From assembly GCA_040756055.1 (NCBI GenBank), contig JBFLZR010000005.1, forward strand, positions 1 through 64,000: a stretch of 64,000 bases of DNA, read 5' to 3'. This stretch comes from Candidatus Zixiibacteriota bacterium. Lineage in GTDB: Bacteria > Zixibacteria > MSB-5A5 > GN15 > FEB-12. A program made the position numbers and the translations under genes. The notes below the pieces were generated by a model. It was not told the DNA's origin and made no database searches. It worked only from the letters and a program-made list of their open reading frames with translations. Each line of letters begins with the position of its first letter. The stretch's first letter is position 1. Positions 25,182 to 34,746 of this stretch are shown here, one piece after another.

Positions 25182-25220
25182 AAATTGCCAGAAGCGCCAA
25201 AAAGCCATTTCGTTAGCCCT

Positions 25221-26066
25221 ATGCAGATACAATTCACCAAGTACCACGCTCTACAAAACGACTTTCTCGTTATAGAGCAAACCGGAGCCAGTCTGTCCGG
25301 ACGTCGTCTTTCAAATATCGCGCGGACCTTCTGCCATCGCCGCACGGGCGCGGGCGCCGATGGTATACTGGTACTGTCGAAAGCCCGTGGAATTGACTAC
25401 AAAGTGGACATCTACAACGCCGATGGCAGTTGGGCCGAGAAATCGGGAAATGGTCTGCGTATCGCGGGAGTCCACGTATTTCTGAAAAGCGGAAAGCGGC
25501 AAAAAAGCGACTTTCTTTTTCGGACAGGTGCGGGTGTCGACCGGGTACAAATCGGCAGGAAAATAAAAAACGGCTACCTGGTGACCGTTGATCTGGGCCG
25601 GCCCGAGTTCGACACTTCGAAAATTCCGGTTAAGACTAGTCAGCGTTATATGATAAATGCGCCGCTCAAGGTGGGTACGGTAAATCTCCCGGTGACATGT
25701 TTGTCGGTGGGCAACCCGCATACGGTGCTTTTCGTCGACAATTTCGACTTCGACTGGAAAGCTCTCGGCGCTGATCTGGAAGTCCACAAAGCCTTTCCGA
25801 ATCGGACGAACGTTGAGTTTGTCAAGGTTGTCACTCCCCGCGAGATATTGGTGTGTGACTGGGAGAGAGGTGCGGGGGCTACCGGATCATCGGGAACCGG
25901 GGCAGCGGCATCGGCCTGCGCCGGTGTTATGCTGGGCTTGGTGGACCGTAGGTGCGAGGTAGTTTTTGATACCGGCTCTCTGGATATTCACTGGATTGAG
26001 AAGACCGACACTATCAGGCTGACCGGGCCGGTCGTACATGTGACACAGGGCACATTCCAACTGTAG
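25221..26066 (+). CDS. DapF-fold protein lacking both catalytic cysteines
   Basis: A 281-residue homologue of diaminopimelate epimerase. I chose the ATG at 25221 because MQIQFTKYHALQNDFLVIE matches the DapF start; 12 upstream residues are excluded. In true DapF two cysteines act as acid and base. The first, in GNG-x-RC, is here GNGLRI (Ile). The second, in the GAGETQACGSGA segment of E. coli, reads GAGATGSSGTGA (Ser). The rest of the fold signatures, such as GAGADGILVL and VGNPHTVLFV, are kept. The usual two-base epimerisation is therefore not expected. Cys-poor DapF relatives may form a subfamily annotated by habit as epimerase. Possible alternatives are an isomerase or dehydratase of related fold. 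An MFS gene follows after 16 bases. Confidence 0.75.
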   Translation: MQIQFTKYHALQNDFLVIEQTGASLSGRRLSNIARTFCHRRTGAGADGILVLSKARGIDYKVDIYNADGSWAEKSGNGLRIAGVHVFLKSGKRQKSDFLFRTGAGVDRVQIGRKIKNGYLVTVDLGRPEFDTSKIPVKTSQRYMINAPLKVGTVNLPVTCLSVGNPHTVLFVDNFDFDWKALGADLEVHKAFPNRTNVEFVKVVTPREILVCDWERGAGATGSSGTGAAASACAGVMLGLVDRRCEVVFDTGSLDIHWIEKTDTIRLTGPVVHVTQGTFQL

Positions 26067-26082
26067 AGTTGTCGATAGCTCC

Positions 26083-27408
26083 ATGCCTACCACGATATCA
26101 TCACCTCCCGAACAATCCAACATCGGCTCACTATCAAGCGCGCTGAGAACGGGCGTGGTCGAATATCTGTCGCACGTCAAAATGTTTTCGCGCAACGCCC
26201 GTCTTTACCTGTTCGGTTCTTTCCTTATGGGTATCAACTTCCACGTATTTCAGCTTCTTCTGAATCTGTATCTCAAGCAGCTTGGATTTAACGAAGGGGA
26301 GATAGGTTTTGTTGTCTCCTCCCGGGCCATAGGAATGACGGTCATTGCGATTCCGGCCGCCATACTGATGAGTCGGGTCAAACTGAAACCGCTGCTGATT
26401 ATCAGCGGGATTTTATTTGCCGGGTTCAGTTTCTTCATAGCCACGTATCAGGTGTTTATTCTTTTGGTGGGTTTCTCCGTTCTCAGCGGCATGGCTTTCG
26501 CGTTTTACCGGGTGGCGGCCGCGCCTTTCTATATGCGAAATTCAACACCGACGGAACGTACGCATTTGTTTTCGTTTTCATTCGGAATGATGTTGCTGGC
26601 GGGCATGGCGGGGTCGATCGGTTCGGGGAAGATGGTGATGGTTCTTGGCGATCTCACGGGTGATATCGTCCTCGGCTACCAGTTAACCATGTATCTGGGT
26701 ATTGTGGTGGCGCTGATGGCCGTAATACCGTTTTTTCTGATCAAGGCGGCAAAACCTTCAGTGGAAGAAAACAAAATCAATATCACCTGGGCCCAGTTAA
26801 GACAGCGAGGCTGGTTCTACTTCAAAATCACCATAAGCAATTTCATACTTGGGGGAGGAGCCGGACTGATTATTCCGTTTCTGAACCTGTACTTTCGGGA
26901 CAGGTTCGGCCTGACTCCGGATACTATAGGTCTGTACTATTTCGTGGTCCAGCTTGCCATGCTTGTCGGGTCGCTATCCGGCCCGTTGCTGGTTAAACGG
27001 TTCGGGCTGGTGAGGACGGTCGTTATCACGCAGATCGCGTCAATTCCGTTCATGCTGGTATTGTCGTACAGCTATATGCTGCCGTTGGCTTTCATAGCGT
27101 TCATCTTCAGGGGCGGTCTGATGAATCTCGGAGCCCCGCTCGTCACGAATTTTGGCATGGAGATGTCGCAGAAGCAGGAGCAGGGGTTGGTCAACGCACT
27201 ACTTCAGGTCGCCTGGACATCCTCGTGGATGTTCTCAGCGGCTATTGGCGGAAGTCTCATTGAGGCCTACGGCTATACAGTGACTATGAATATTACGATT
27301 GTGCTATATGTTATTTCGACTGTCCTGTTTTTCGGCTTCTTTCGAAAATCCGAGATACGAAGCGGGAGTTCTGTAGGCTGGACGCTTGCTCGCGACAATG
27401 GATCGTAG
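26083..27408 (+). CDS. MFS transporter
   Basis: A 441-residue permease with about 12 membrane segments after a roughly 40-residue polar N-terminus. The pattern (LFGSFLMGINFHVFQLLLNLY at helix 1, broken here for length; LVGSLSGPLLVKRFGLVRT in the second half) fits the MFS. Substrate unknown. It starts 16 bases after the DapF-like gene, so the two are probably co-transcribed. The transporter might then import or export the DapF-like protein's substrate or product. That link is inference. Confidence 0.85.
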   Translation: MPTTISSPPEQSNIGSLSSALRTGVVEYLSHVKMFSRNARLYLFGSFLMGINFHVFQLLLNLYLKQLGFNEGEIGFVVSSRAIGMTVIAIPAAILMSRVKLKPLLIISGILFAGFSFFIATYQVFILLVGFSVLSGMAFAFYRVAAAPFYMRNSTPTERTHLFSFSFGMMLLAGMAGSIGSGKMVMVLGDLTGDIVLGYQLTMYLGIVVALMAVIPFFLIKAAKPSVEENKINITWAQLRQRGWFYFKITISNFILGGGAGLIIPFLNLYFRDRFGLTPDTIGLYYFVVQLAMLVGSLSGPLLVKRFGLVRTVVITQIASIPFMLVLSYSYMLPLAFIAFIFRGGLMNLGAPLVTNFGMEMSQKQEQGLVNALLQVAWTSSWMFSAAIGGSLIEAYGYTVTMNITIVLYVISTVLFFGFFRKSEIRSGSSVGWTLARDNGS

Positions 27409-27517
27409 TGACGAGTGCGTCAAATATTCGCCCCGAACTGGCTGATAATTCTGGACTTGACGGATAAAACTGTTATTTTTAGCCTTCTCAATAACTTTAC
27501 GATAGACAATCAGGCTG

Positions 27518-29317
27518 ATGAGCAAAAGCAAATACAAAGAGATATTTTCAAGGGCGATTAGTGAAGCCTTTCAGACTGTATACCCGGAGAAATATTTCGA
27601 AACGGGTCAGCAGAGTATTTTCGACTCTGGTTTTGTATTTCAAAATCTCGAGAAGCCAAAAGACCCAACAATGGGACGTTTCGCTCTGCCGGTTTTCAAA
27701 TATGCCGGTCTTTTAGGTGATAAGCCGCAGAACATAGCCGAGAAAATATCCGAAGCCGCCGACGCATTGCTTTCGAGCGCCCCGGTGAGGACTGTCGCGA
27801 CCGGCGGATTCATAAATGCCAGAACCGACTTTGCCGAGGAAGGAGCGGAAACTCTACGGGATATTATCACAGCGGACGCTGCCTACGGTTTTTCGGATGA
27901 TGGTAGGGGTCGTACCGTGCTTGTGGAGTACTGTTCCGCCAACATCGCTAAGCCGTTTGGTGTCGGGCACTTGCGTACCACCATCTTAGGTAATTCTTTA
28001 AGGAAAATCTTCCAACGGCTTGGCTATGATGCCGTCGGTATCAATTATGTGGGCGACTGGGGGACTCAGTTCGGCAAGATGATTGTCGCCTACCGGAAAT
28101 GGGGAGCCGATTTGCCCGTGGGCAAGGAGACTGTCTCCGACCTGCTGAATCTGTACGTGAAATTCCATGACGAAGAAGAAAAGAACCCGGATTTTGCTGA
28201 GGAGGCAAGAGAGGCGTTTAAGAATCTGGAAAATGGCAGGCCGGAGGAAAGGGCGCTCTGGGAACGTTTCCGGAATATCTCATTTGCGGAGTGGCAGCGT
28301 GTATTTGACATTATGGGAATAGAGTTCGATTGGACAACCGGTGAAGCGTTTCTCAACGACAAAATAGAGCCGGTCATTCAGCGTCTGAAGAAAGTCGGGC
28401 TGACATCGGTTTCCGATGGCGCCCTCATAGTGGACCTTCACGACCCGCAACTGCCGCCGTGTCTTTTGCGCAAAGCCGATGGCGCCACGTTGTATGCTAC
28501 CAGGGATATTGTCGGCCTGTTATATCGCGCCGAGAAATACGATTTTCACGAGGCGCTTTATGTTGTAGCTTCGGCTCAGTCCGATCACTTCAAGCAGGTT
28601 TTCAAGGTGGTCCAAATGCTCGAGGAGGCGGAGAATGTGCCAGAATCCAGAAGAATCGCTCCCCGGGCCAAACATATCGACTTTGGATGGGTCAAGTTCG
28701 GTGAGAAAACCATGTCGACCCGGCGGGGTAATATCGTTTTCCTCGAGGATGTCGTCAACCAGGCCGTTGATCTGGCCAAACAGAAAATCCTCGAGAAGAA
28801 CCCGGATTTGAAGAATATCGATGAGACTGCCCTTATGATCGGCACCGGCGCGGTAATATTTTCTCAGCTTTCAGTCAGGCGTCAGAAGGATGTCAATTTC
28901 GATTGGAACGAAGTACTCAGTTTCGAAGGAGAGACCGGTCCGTATTTGCAGTACACGCACGCGAGACTCTGTTCACTTATGCGCAACTATTCGGGGAAAA
29001 TATCGCCGGATATCAACATCGGTTTTCTCGACAACGAGGAGGAGAAGCGGGTTGTGGAGTTGCTGGCAGACGCTCCAGATGCAATAAGGGACGCGGCCAG
29101 AAATTACGAGCCGAATTTTATTTCCACTCATCTGTTGAAATTGGCGGGCGCTTTCAATAAGGTATATCAACGCAAGGATGAAAGCGGAAAGATCGATAAG
29201 ATTATATCCGATAATGCTGACCTCACGGCTGCTCGCATGGCGCTGGTCAGGTCGGTTCAAGTGGTGATAAAAGAGGGTCTCTATTTGCTGGGGTTAAAGG
29301 CCCCCGAGGAGATGTAA
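27518..29317 (+). CDS. argS: Arginyl-tRNA synthetase
   Basis: A 599-residue class Ia aminoacyl-tRNA synthetase charging tRNA-Arg. The HIGH-like signature appears as ANIAKPFGVGHLRTTILG near 145-160. The KMSKS-equivalent region reads KTMSTRRGNIV near 400, where ArgRS enzymes usually lack the second lysine. GDWGTQFG and a C-terminal DALR anticodon-binding domain (THLLKLAGAFNKVYQ) complete the fold. The N-terminal additional domain is present (about 1-110). It is an independent gene with about 110 bases of upstream spacer. Confidence 0.96.
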   Translation: MSKSKYKEIFSRAISEAFQTVYPEKYFETGQQSIFDSGFVFQNLEKPKDPTMGRFALPVFKYAGLLGDKPQNIAEKISEAADALLSSAPVRTVATGGFINARTDFAEEGAETLRDIITADAAYGFSDDGRGRTVLVEYCSANIAKPFGVGHLRTTILGNSLRKIFQRLGYDAVGINYVGDWGTQFGKMIVAYRKWGADLPVGKETVSDLLNLYVKFHDEEEKNPDFAEEAREAFKNLENGRPEERALWERFRNISFAEWQRVFDIMGIEFDWTTGEAFLNDKIEPVIQRLKKVGLTSVSDGALIVDLHDPQLPPCLLRKADGATLYATRDIVGLLYRAEKYDFHEALYVVASAQSDHFKQVFKVVQMLEEAENVPESRRIAPRAKHIDFGWVKFGEKTMSTRRGNIVFLEDVVNQAVDLAKQKILEKNPDLKNIDETALMIGTGAVIFSQLSVRRQKDVNFDWNEVLSFEGETGPYLQYTHARLCSLMRNYSGKISPDINIGFLDNEEEKRVVELLADAPDAIRDAARNYEPNFISTHLLKLAGAFNKVYQRKDESGKIDKIISDNADLTAARMALVRSVQVVIKEGLYLLGLKAPEEM

Positions 29318-29438
29318 CGGGTCGCGAATAATCACTTGCGCCTCTATCCGGCAAAAAATACCTTATGTAGTTGCTATGAAAATTCCCTGGCTCGAAAGGC
29401 CGGGCTGTTAAACTGACGGTATCTACGGAGACTTATTA

Positions 29439-30452
29439 ATGTTAGTTGTAATGGAGACGACCGCTACCGACCAGATGGTCGCCAAGGTTTGTATTGTTAT
29501 CGAGTCAATGGGGCTCACCGCCCATCCGATACCGGGCACACAGAGAACAGTGGTGGGTGTAACCGGGAATAAGTCGAAAGTTGATGCCGATAAGATATTC
29601 GCTCAGCCTGGCGTGAAAGACATAATTCACGTTACTCCCCCTTTCAGACTGGTCAGCCGCGATCACAAAGCGGAGGACACGATTGTGGACATCAGCGGTG
29701 TCCGCATTGGCGGACGAGAGTGTGTGATGATGGCTGGGCCGTGCAGCGTGGAGAGCCGCGAGCAAGCTTTCGCGATAGCGGAGGCGGTGTCAAAAGCGGG
29801 CGCAAAGGTGTTTCGCGGCGGGGCGTTCAAACCAAGGACATCACCATACAGTTTCCAGGGGCTGGGAGAGAAAGGATTGAAAATCCTCCGTGAAGTTAAG
29901 CAGGAGTTTGGTCTATTGATAGCCACCGAGGCTCTCGACACGGAGACGCTGGACCTGGTCGCGGAGTACACTGATATCATTCAGATTGGCGCCCGCAATA
30001 TGCAGAATTTCTCACTGCTTCGCAAAGCCGGACGATCACGGAAACCGGTTCTTCTCAAGCGCGGCATGTCAGCTACTCTTGAGGAGTTTCTGATGGCCGC
30101 GGAATATATTCTTGCCGAGGGCAATCCGAATGTGATCCTCTGTGAGAGAGGAGTCAGGATATCCGCCGACCGAACAAGAAATACGCTCGACCTCTCCGCG
30201 ATTCCATATGTAAAACGCACCAGTCATCTGCCCATAATTGCCGACCCCAGTCACGGTACCGGCCGGAAGGACTTTGTTATTCCGCTTTCCCGTGCGGCTG
30301 TCGCGGTTGGCGCCGATGGTCTGCTTGTCGAAGTTCACCATGATCCGGCCAATGCGCTCTCCGATGGTGCTCAGGCAATCACCCCTGACATGTTTCAGAG
30401 CATGATGGATCAGGTTAAGGCGATTGCAGCGGTACTCGACAGGACATTCTGA
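29439..30452 (+). CDS. aroF: 3-deoxy-7-phosphoheptulonate synthase (DAHP synthase, type I beta)
   Basis: A 337-residue enzyme condensing phosphoenolpyruvate and erythrose 4-phosphate, the first step of the shikimate pathway. The barrel has MAGPCSVES, FRGGAFKPRTSPYSFQG, RNMQNFSLL, KRGM and ADPSHGTG, all active-site segments. Residues 1 to about 75 form a ferredoxin-like domain, as in Thermotoga-type DAHP synthases, where it mediates feedback inhibition by aromatic amino acids. GGAGAC precedes the ATG. It is the first gene of a six-gene aro operon. Its TGA overlaps the aroA ATG by one base. Confidence 0.95.
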   Translation: MLVVMETTATDQMVAKVCIVIESMGLTAHPIPGTQRTVVGVTGNKSKVDADKIFAQPGVKDIIHVTPPFRLVSRDHKAEDTIVDISGVRIGGRECVMMAGPCSVESREQAFAIAEAVSKAGAKVFRGGAFKPRTSPYSFQGLGEKGLKILREVKQEFGLLIATEALDTETLDLVAEYTDIIQIGARNMQNFSLLRKAGRSRKPVLLKRGMSATLEEFLMAAEYILAEGNPNVILCERGVRISADRTRNTLDLSAIPYVKRTSHLPIIADPSHGTGRKDFVIPLSRAAVAVGADGLLVEVHHDPANALSDGAQAITPDMFQSMMDQVKAIAAVLDRTF

Positions 30453-31795
30453 TGCCCCGTAAGATTCACCCGACAAAAAAATATGGCGGTACAATATCTG
30501 TCCCCGGGGACAAATCAATAGGTCACCGAGCGGCGCTCTTGTCGATACTGTCCAAAGGCGATATCAAGATTATCAACTTTCCTCGCAATGCCGACTGTTT
30601 GAGATCACTCGAAGCCGCCAGGGCGTTCGGAGTGCGGGTTAGCGAGCAGGACGGGATAATGCGCTTGAGTCCCCCGGAGACGCTGACCATCGCTCCCGAT
30701 ACGCTTATCGAATGCGGCAATTCCGCAACGACCGCGCGACTTCTTTTCGGCATCATCGCCGGCTCGAATCTTACGGTAACTCTCTCCGGTGATGATTCGC
30801 TTTCACGACGTCCGATGGCGCGCGTGATCGAGCCGCTGAGCGCGATGGGCGCGGAGGTGTTCTCCAAAGAAAACAAGCTGCCAGTCAAAATCAGCGGGAA
30901 GAAGCTGCTGCCGTTCGATTATGAGTTGCCGATTCCGTCGGCGCAGGTCAAATCCGCCGTGCTACTGGCCGGGCTGGCATCTTCGTGCTCGGTGAACGTT
31001 CGCGAAAAGACCATCACGCGTGACCACACCGAAATAATGCTGGAACAACTTGGTGAAGGTGTCGAGGTGAGAGAAATAAAACCGGTGATGGTTCAGGATC
31101 CGGTCGATCCGAGAAAAAAGAAAATGCACATGCCGGAGTCGTTCAAAAAGGAGATCCGTATAACCTCGCAGACACGCGTAAACGGCGGCACGGTTGACAT
31201 TCCTGGTGATTTTTCGACGGCGGCATTTTTCATGGCCGGCGCGGCGGTATCGAAAAAAACGATCACTATAGAAAATGTAGGGCTGAATCCGACAAGGACA
31301 GGATTTCTTGATTACCTGAGGGCGGCGGGCTGTAAAGTGGAAATCACTGAAAAGAGAACAGTCTCGGGAGAACTCCGGGGAAGTGTCACCGTGACAGGGG
31401 GAGAGCTGAAAGCGCGCAAGATAGCAGGCGACTCGGTCGTCGAGCTTATCGATGAAATCCCGGCGCTGTCGGTGGTCGCTGCCTTTGCCGATGGTACCAC
31501 GGTCATTCGTGATGCCGGTGAGCTTCGCGCGAAGGAATCGGATCGGCTCGAGGCAATTACCGAGAATCTTAAACTCATGGGCGTCAAATGCGGCGTACTC
31601 GAAGACGGTTTGGCAATTGAAGGTCGCAGGGAGCTGACGGCCGCCGACTTTAAATCGTTCGGCGACCATCGAATAGCGATGGCTTTTTCAGTTGCTTCGC
31701 TTTTCCTGATAGGGCCATCCAGCATCGACAATCCGGATATTGTCGAGATCTCGTGCCCCGGCTTCTATAGCCTGCTGGATAAAGTCACGGCATGA
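30452..31795 (+). CDS. aroA: 3-phosphoshikimate 1-carboxyvinyltransferase (EPSP synthase), class II-like
   Basis: A 447-residue two-domain enzyme joining PEP to shikimate 3-phosphate. The N-terminus reads GTISVPGDKSIGHRAAL, where most family members have GDKSISHR. The PEP-site loop is ECGNSATTARL. The glycine equivalent to E. coli Gly96 is alanine, as in class II enzymes such as CP4, which are naturally insensitive to glyphosate. RRPMARV, SAQVKSAVLLAGL, TRDHTEIML, LNPTRTG and ELRAKESDRL follow the class II layout. It is translationally coupled to aroF (one-base overlap) and to aroE (four-base overlap). Confidence 0.95.
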   Translation: MPRKIHPTKKYGGTISVPGDKSIGHRAALLSILSKGDIKIINFPRNADCLRSLEAARAFGVRVSEQDGIMRLSPPETLTIAPDTLIECGNSATTARLLFGIIAGSNLTVTLSGDDSLSRRPMARVIEPLSAMGAEVFSKENKLPVKISGKKLLPFDYELPIPSAQVKSAVLLAGLASSCSVNVREKTITRDHTEIMLEQLGEGVEVREIKPVMVQDPVDPRKKKMHMPESFKKEIRITSQTRVNGGTVDIPGDFSTAAFFMAGAAVSKKTITIENVGLNPTRTGFLDYLRAAGCKVEITEKRTVSGELRGSVTVTGGELKARKIAGDSVVELIDEIPALSVVAAFADGTTVIRDAGELRAKESDRLEAITENLKLMGVKCGVLEDGLAIEGRRELTAADFKSFGDHRIAMAFSVASLFLIGPSSIDNPDIVEISCPGFYSLLDKVTA

Positions 31796-32637
31796 AAGAT
31801 AAGTACTTATTTGGAGTGGTGGGCCATAAAATCGGTTACTCACTCTCACCGCAAATTTTCCAGACAATTTCCAAAATTACCGGGGTGCCCTGCGATTTTA
31901 AGTCCCATGACATCGCCCCGCGTCGTTTCAATATAGACTTCCCTGAGGTTCTCAAGAGCGGCATTGATGGATTCTCGGTCACGATTCCTTTTAAGAACAG
32001 GGTTGCGGAGTATTTGGATGAAGTTGATGTCTCTGCCGTCGCGGTTGGCGCGGTCAATTCCATCGGTATCAAAGACGGCCGAGTCTTTGGTTACAACACA
32101 GACAGCTATGGTTTCTCCCTGCCGCTGCTGAAGCACTCTGATAAGCTCCACGGCGGAGCGGCGCTTGTCTTTGGGGCAGGTGGCGCTGCCAAAGCAATCG
32201 TTCACAGCCTGGCTACCAGATTCAAGATGAGGCGAGTATGTGTGTTCGCCCGAAGTGCCGTCAAGTTCGCGGAATTCAAGCAGTGTCTCCAGGAGAATAT
32301 CCCCAGTCTCAATATCGAAGGTGGTTTAATCGAAGACTACGACCCGCAGAGTTACGAACCGTACGATATCGTTGTCAACTGTACTCCTCTGGGAGGATGG
32401 AACCATCTTGATGAATCCCCTCTGCCGTCATCATTTAACTGGCTGGCCGGTAAAATCTACTGTGACCTCAGTTATAACCGGGGCAACAAAATTGTTGCTT
32501 CGGCCGCAAAACAGGCGTTGACAGCGTACGATGGTTCTATCATGTTAATAGGGCAGGCTCTCAGATCGCTCGAACTGTGGACAGGCATAAAGGTAGAATT
32601 TGAACCTGTTTATGGTGAAGTGTTTGGCGGGGTATAG
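31792..32637 (+). CDS. aroE: Shikimate dehydrogenase
   Basis: A 281-residue NADP-dependent enzyme reducing 3-dehydroshikimate to shikimate. GHKIGYSLSPQIF near residue 11 binds substrate. TIPFKNRVAEYLDEV holds the catalytic lysine and NTDSYGF the catalytic aspartate. GAGGAAKAIVHSL is the nucleotide-binding loop and NCTPLGGW the usual NxTPxG motif. The ATG overlaps the aroA stop as ATGA. The next gene starts 10 bases later. Confidence 0.95.
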   Translation: MKDKYLFGVVGHKIGYSLSPQIFQTISKITGVPCDFKSHDIAPRRFNIDFPEVLKSGIDGFSVTIPFKNRVAEYLDEVDVSAVAVGAVNSIGIKDGRVFGYNTDSYGFSLPLLKHSDKLHGGAALVFGAGGAAKAIVHSLATRFKMRRVCVFARSAVKFAEFKQCLQENIPSLNIEGGLIEDYDPQSYEPYDIVVNCTPLGGWNHLDESPLPSSFNWLAGKIYCDLSYNRGNKIVASAAKQALTAYDGSIMLIGQALRSLELWTGIKVEFEPVYGEVFGGV

Positions 32638-32647
32638 CAGGTCTGTA

Positions 32648-33217
32648 ATGCTGAAGAACGCTAATATATTTCTGGTGGGTTTCTCCGGCTCCGGTAAGTC
32701 GACCATCGGCCGCAAGCTGGCGCGCAAGCTCCGGGTACAGTTCTACGATACGGATCAGATAATCGAACAGGCGGCCGGCAAGAGTATACCTCGCATTTTT
32801 GATGAGGACGGGGAAGAGACTTTTCGTCACCTCGAAGAGCAGGCCGTCGAAGGGATAGTCAAGCGGCGGTTGCACAGCAAGGTGGTTGCCCTGGGGGGCG
32901 GTGCTTTCGAAAACAAAAGGACGCGGGGGCTTCTCAGTCAGAGTGGTGTAGTTATCTACCTGAGCTGCGCCCAGGACGAACTACTCCAGCGTATCAGCAG
33001 ACTACCGGCTCGTCCAAAGCTGCGTGTGCAGGGGGGCATGGATGCCAAAAAAAGTCGGGTTGTCTTGAGGGAGCGGATGAAATCGCTATTAGCCAAACGT
33101 CAGAAAAACTACAAGACGGCGCATCTGACTTTCTCGACCACCGGAAAGGACCCGGATAAATCGACTACCGAATTGAAGTCAAAACTGGTAAGAATGTATG
33201 CCCGAAATAGTCGTTAA
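32648..33217 (+). CDS. aroK: Shikimate kinase
   Basis: A 189-residue P-loop kinase phosphorylating shikimate at the 3-hydroxyl. FSGSGKSTIGRKLA is the Walker A. YDTDQIIEQ and the FRHLEEQAV region bind shikimate. VALGGGAFENKRTR is the GGG substrate motif. The lid region has RPKLR. I chose ATG 32648, which gives MLKNANIFLVGFSG, over an upstream start inside aroE. The 3' end overlaps aroB by 20 bases. Confidence 0.94.
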   Translation: MLKNANIFLVGFSGSGKSTIGRKLARKLRVQFYDTDQIIEQAAGKSIPRIFDEDGEETFRHLEEQAVEGIVKRRLHSKVVALGGGAFENKRTRGLLSQSGVVIYLSCAQDELLQRISRLPARPKLRVQGGMDAKKSRVVLRERMKSLLAKRQKNYKTAHLTFSTTGKDPDKSTTELKSKLVRMYARNSR

Positions 33218-34310
33218 TTTGAACAAACGCAGCTATCCCGTCGTGGTGGGCTCCGGGATCGGTTCCAAACTACCTGCGAGACTTCGCAGGATTGCCGGCG
33301 ATGCCAGGCTTTTTGTTTTCTACGACGCCAACTTTTATGCCCTTCACGGTCATATCCTTCAAAAGTCGCTGGAGAAGGACTTCAGGACTGTCGAAATTGT
33401 GTCGCCATCGGGAGAACGGTTTAAATCCCAGAGACAGCTTAACAAAATTCATGATTTGCTTTTTGCGGAAAAAGTCACCCGCTCGGATTTAATTCTGGCC
33501 TGTGGCGGCGGTGTGACAGGCGATCTTGTCGGTTTCGCGGCATCTTCCGCCCTGCGTGGAATTCGATGGGGTATTGTGTCCACGACACTGCTGGGAATGG
33601 TCGACGCAGCGATCGGCGGCAAGACCGGTGTCAATCATCCGCTTGGAAAGAACCTTATTGGCTCGTTCTGGCAGCCATCCATTGTCTGGTGTGACATCGA
33701 TTATCTGGCTACACTCCCGACACGAGAGTGGATATCGGGACTTGGAGAGGTCATCAAATATGGCGGTCTGATGGGCGGCCCGGTACTTGAATGGTTATAC
33801 GATATTCATGATTGGCCGGTCGATCAACAGGGTCGCATGCTCCAGAAAGTGGTCGTTGAGTGCTCCGGGTATAAAGCCAGAGTGGTCGCTGCCGATGAGA
33901 CCGAGAGGGGACAGAGAATGGTTCTCAACCTGGGCCATACCTTCTCGCATGCCATAGAAGCGACTGTCGGGTTCGGAAAGCTGACCCACGGCGAGGCCCT
34001 GATCATTGGATTGAAGGCGGCAGTCGATCTTAGCTGCATTCTTAGCCGTCGTCGAGAGGCAACTCTTAAAAAGTATGATAAAATCTTGACCGGCTTCCTG
34101 AAATACGTGAGACGGCGCAGAATCGATGCTGCCGGGGTAATGAAGGCAATGCAGGTCGACAAGAAACGCGGCAATCTGACGGCAAAATTCATCTTGCTTG
34201 AAAAACCGGGAAGGCCTATCATTGCGGAAGGAATAAACAGGGATCTGGTATATAAATCACTGCTATCGGCTTTAGAGGTTTACGGGCTTTTCGGAGGACG
34301 CAATGCCTAA
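33198..34310 (+). CDS. aroB: 3-dehydroquinate synthase
   Basis: A 370-residue NAD- and metal-dependent enzyme converting DAHP to 3-dehydroquinate. CGGGVTGDLVGFAAS is the NAD-site glycine run. STTLLGMVDAAIGGKTGVN binds substrate. GLGEVIKYG, NLGHTFSHAIE and HGEAL include the zinc-binding Glu and two His. Its start lies inside aroK and its end overlaps aroQ by 8 bases, so translation is likely coupled through the operon. Confidence 0.96.
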   Translation: MPEIVVNLNKRSYPVVVGSGIGSKLPARLRRIAGDARLFVFYDANFYALHGHILQKSLEKDFRTVEIVSPSGERFKSQRQLNKIHDLLFAEKVTRSDLILACGGGVTGDLVGFAASSALRGIRWGIVSTTLLGMVDAAIGGKTGVNHPLGKNLIGSFWQPSIVWCDIDYLATLPTREWISGLGEVIKYGGLMGGPVLEWLYDIHDWPVDQQGRMLQKVVVECSGYKARVVAADETERGQRMVLNLGHTFSHAIEATVGFGKLTHGEALIIGLKAAVDLSCILSRRREATLKKYDKILTGFLKYVRRRRIDAAGVMKAMQVDKKRGNLTAKFILLEKPGRPIIAEGINRDLVYKSLLSALEVYGLFGGRNA

Positions 34311-34743
34311 AATTCTTGTTGTTAATGGTCCTAATCTCAATTTGCTGGGCAGGAGAGAGCCGGAAATTTATGGTTCCCGGAGCCTGGAGGATCTCAACGA
34401 CAAGCTGGTTCTGCTGGCCGCCGAGCTAAAAGTCGAGCTTGAGTTTTTTCAGTCCAATTCTGAAGCCGAACTGATCGACTTTATTCACACTAAGGGGTTT
34501 GATGCGGATGGCATGATTATCAATCCCGGGGCGTTCAGCCACTATAGTATCGCCCTGCGTGATGCTATTGCGGCGGTCGGCATTGACACGATTGAGGTCC
34601 ATCTGTCGAATATTTATAGTCGGGAGGAGTTCCGACACAAGTCGGTTATTGCGCCGGTGTGCCTGGGACATCTGGTCGGTTTCGGATTCTACGGTTACGC
34701 TATGGCGCTCAGCTATTTCAGTGACCTGTCGAAAGAGGAATAG
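34303..34743 (+). CDS. aroQ: 3-dehydroquinate dehydratase, type II
   Basis: A 146-residue type II dehydroquinase, a small dodecamer-forming enzyme. VNGPNLNLLGRREPEIYG carries the catalytic tyrosine and arginine loop. INPGAFSHYSIALRDA and VHLSNIYSREEFRHKS bind substrate. It completes DAHP-to-EPSP in this operon. Chorismate synthase (aroC) is not in the window. A GAGGACGC ribosome site lies before the ATG within aroB. Confidence 0.97.
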   Translation: MPKILVVNGPNLNLLGRREPEIYGSRSLEDLNDKLVLLAAELKVELEFFQSNSEAELIDFIHTKGFDADGMIINPGAFSHYSIALRDAIAAVGIDTIEVHLSNIYSREEFRHKSVIAPVCLGHLVGFGFYGYAMALSYFSDLSKEE

Positions 34744-34746
34744 TTC

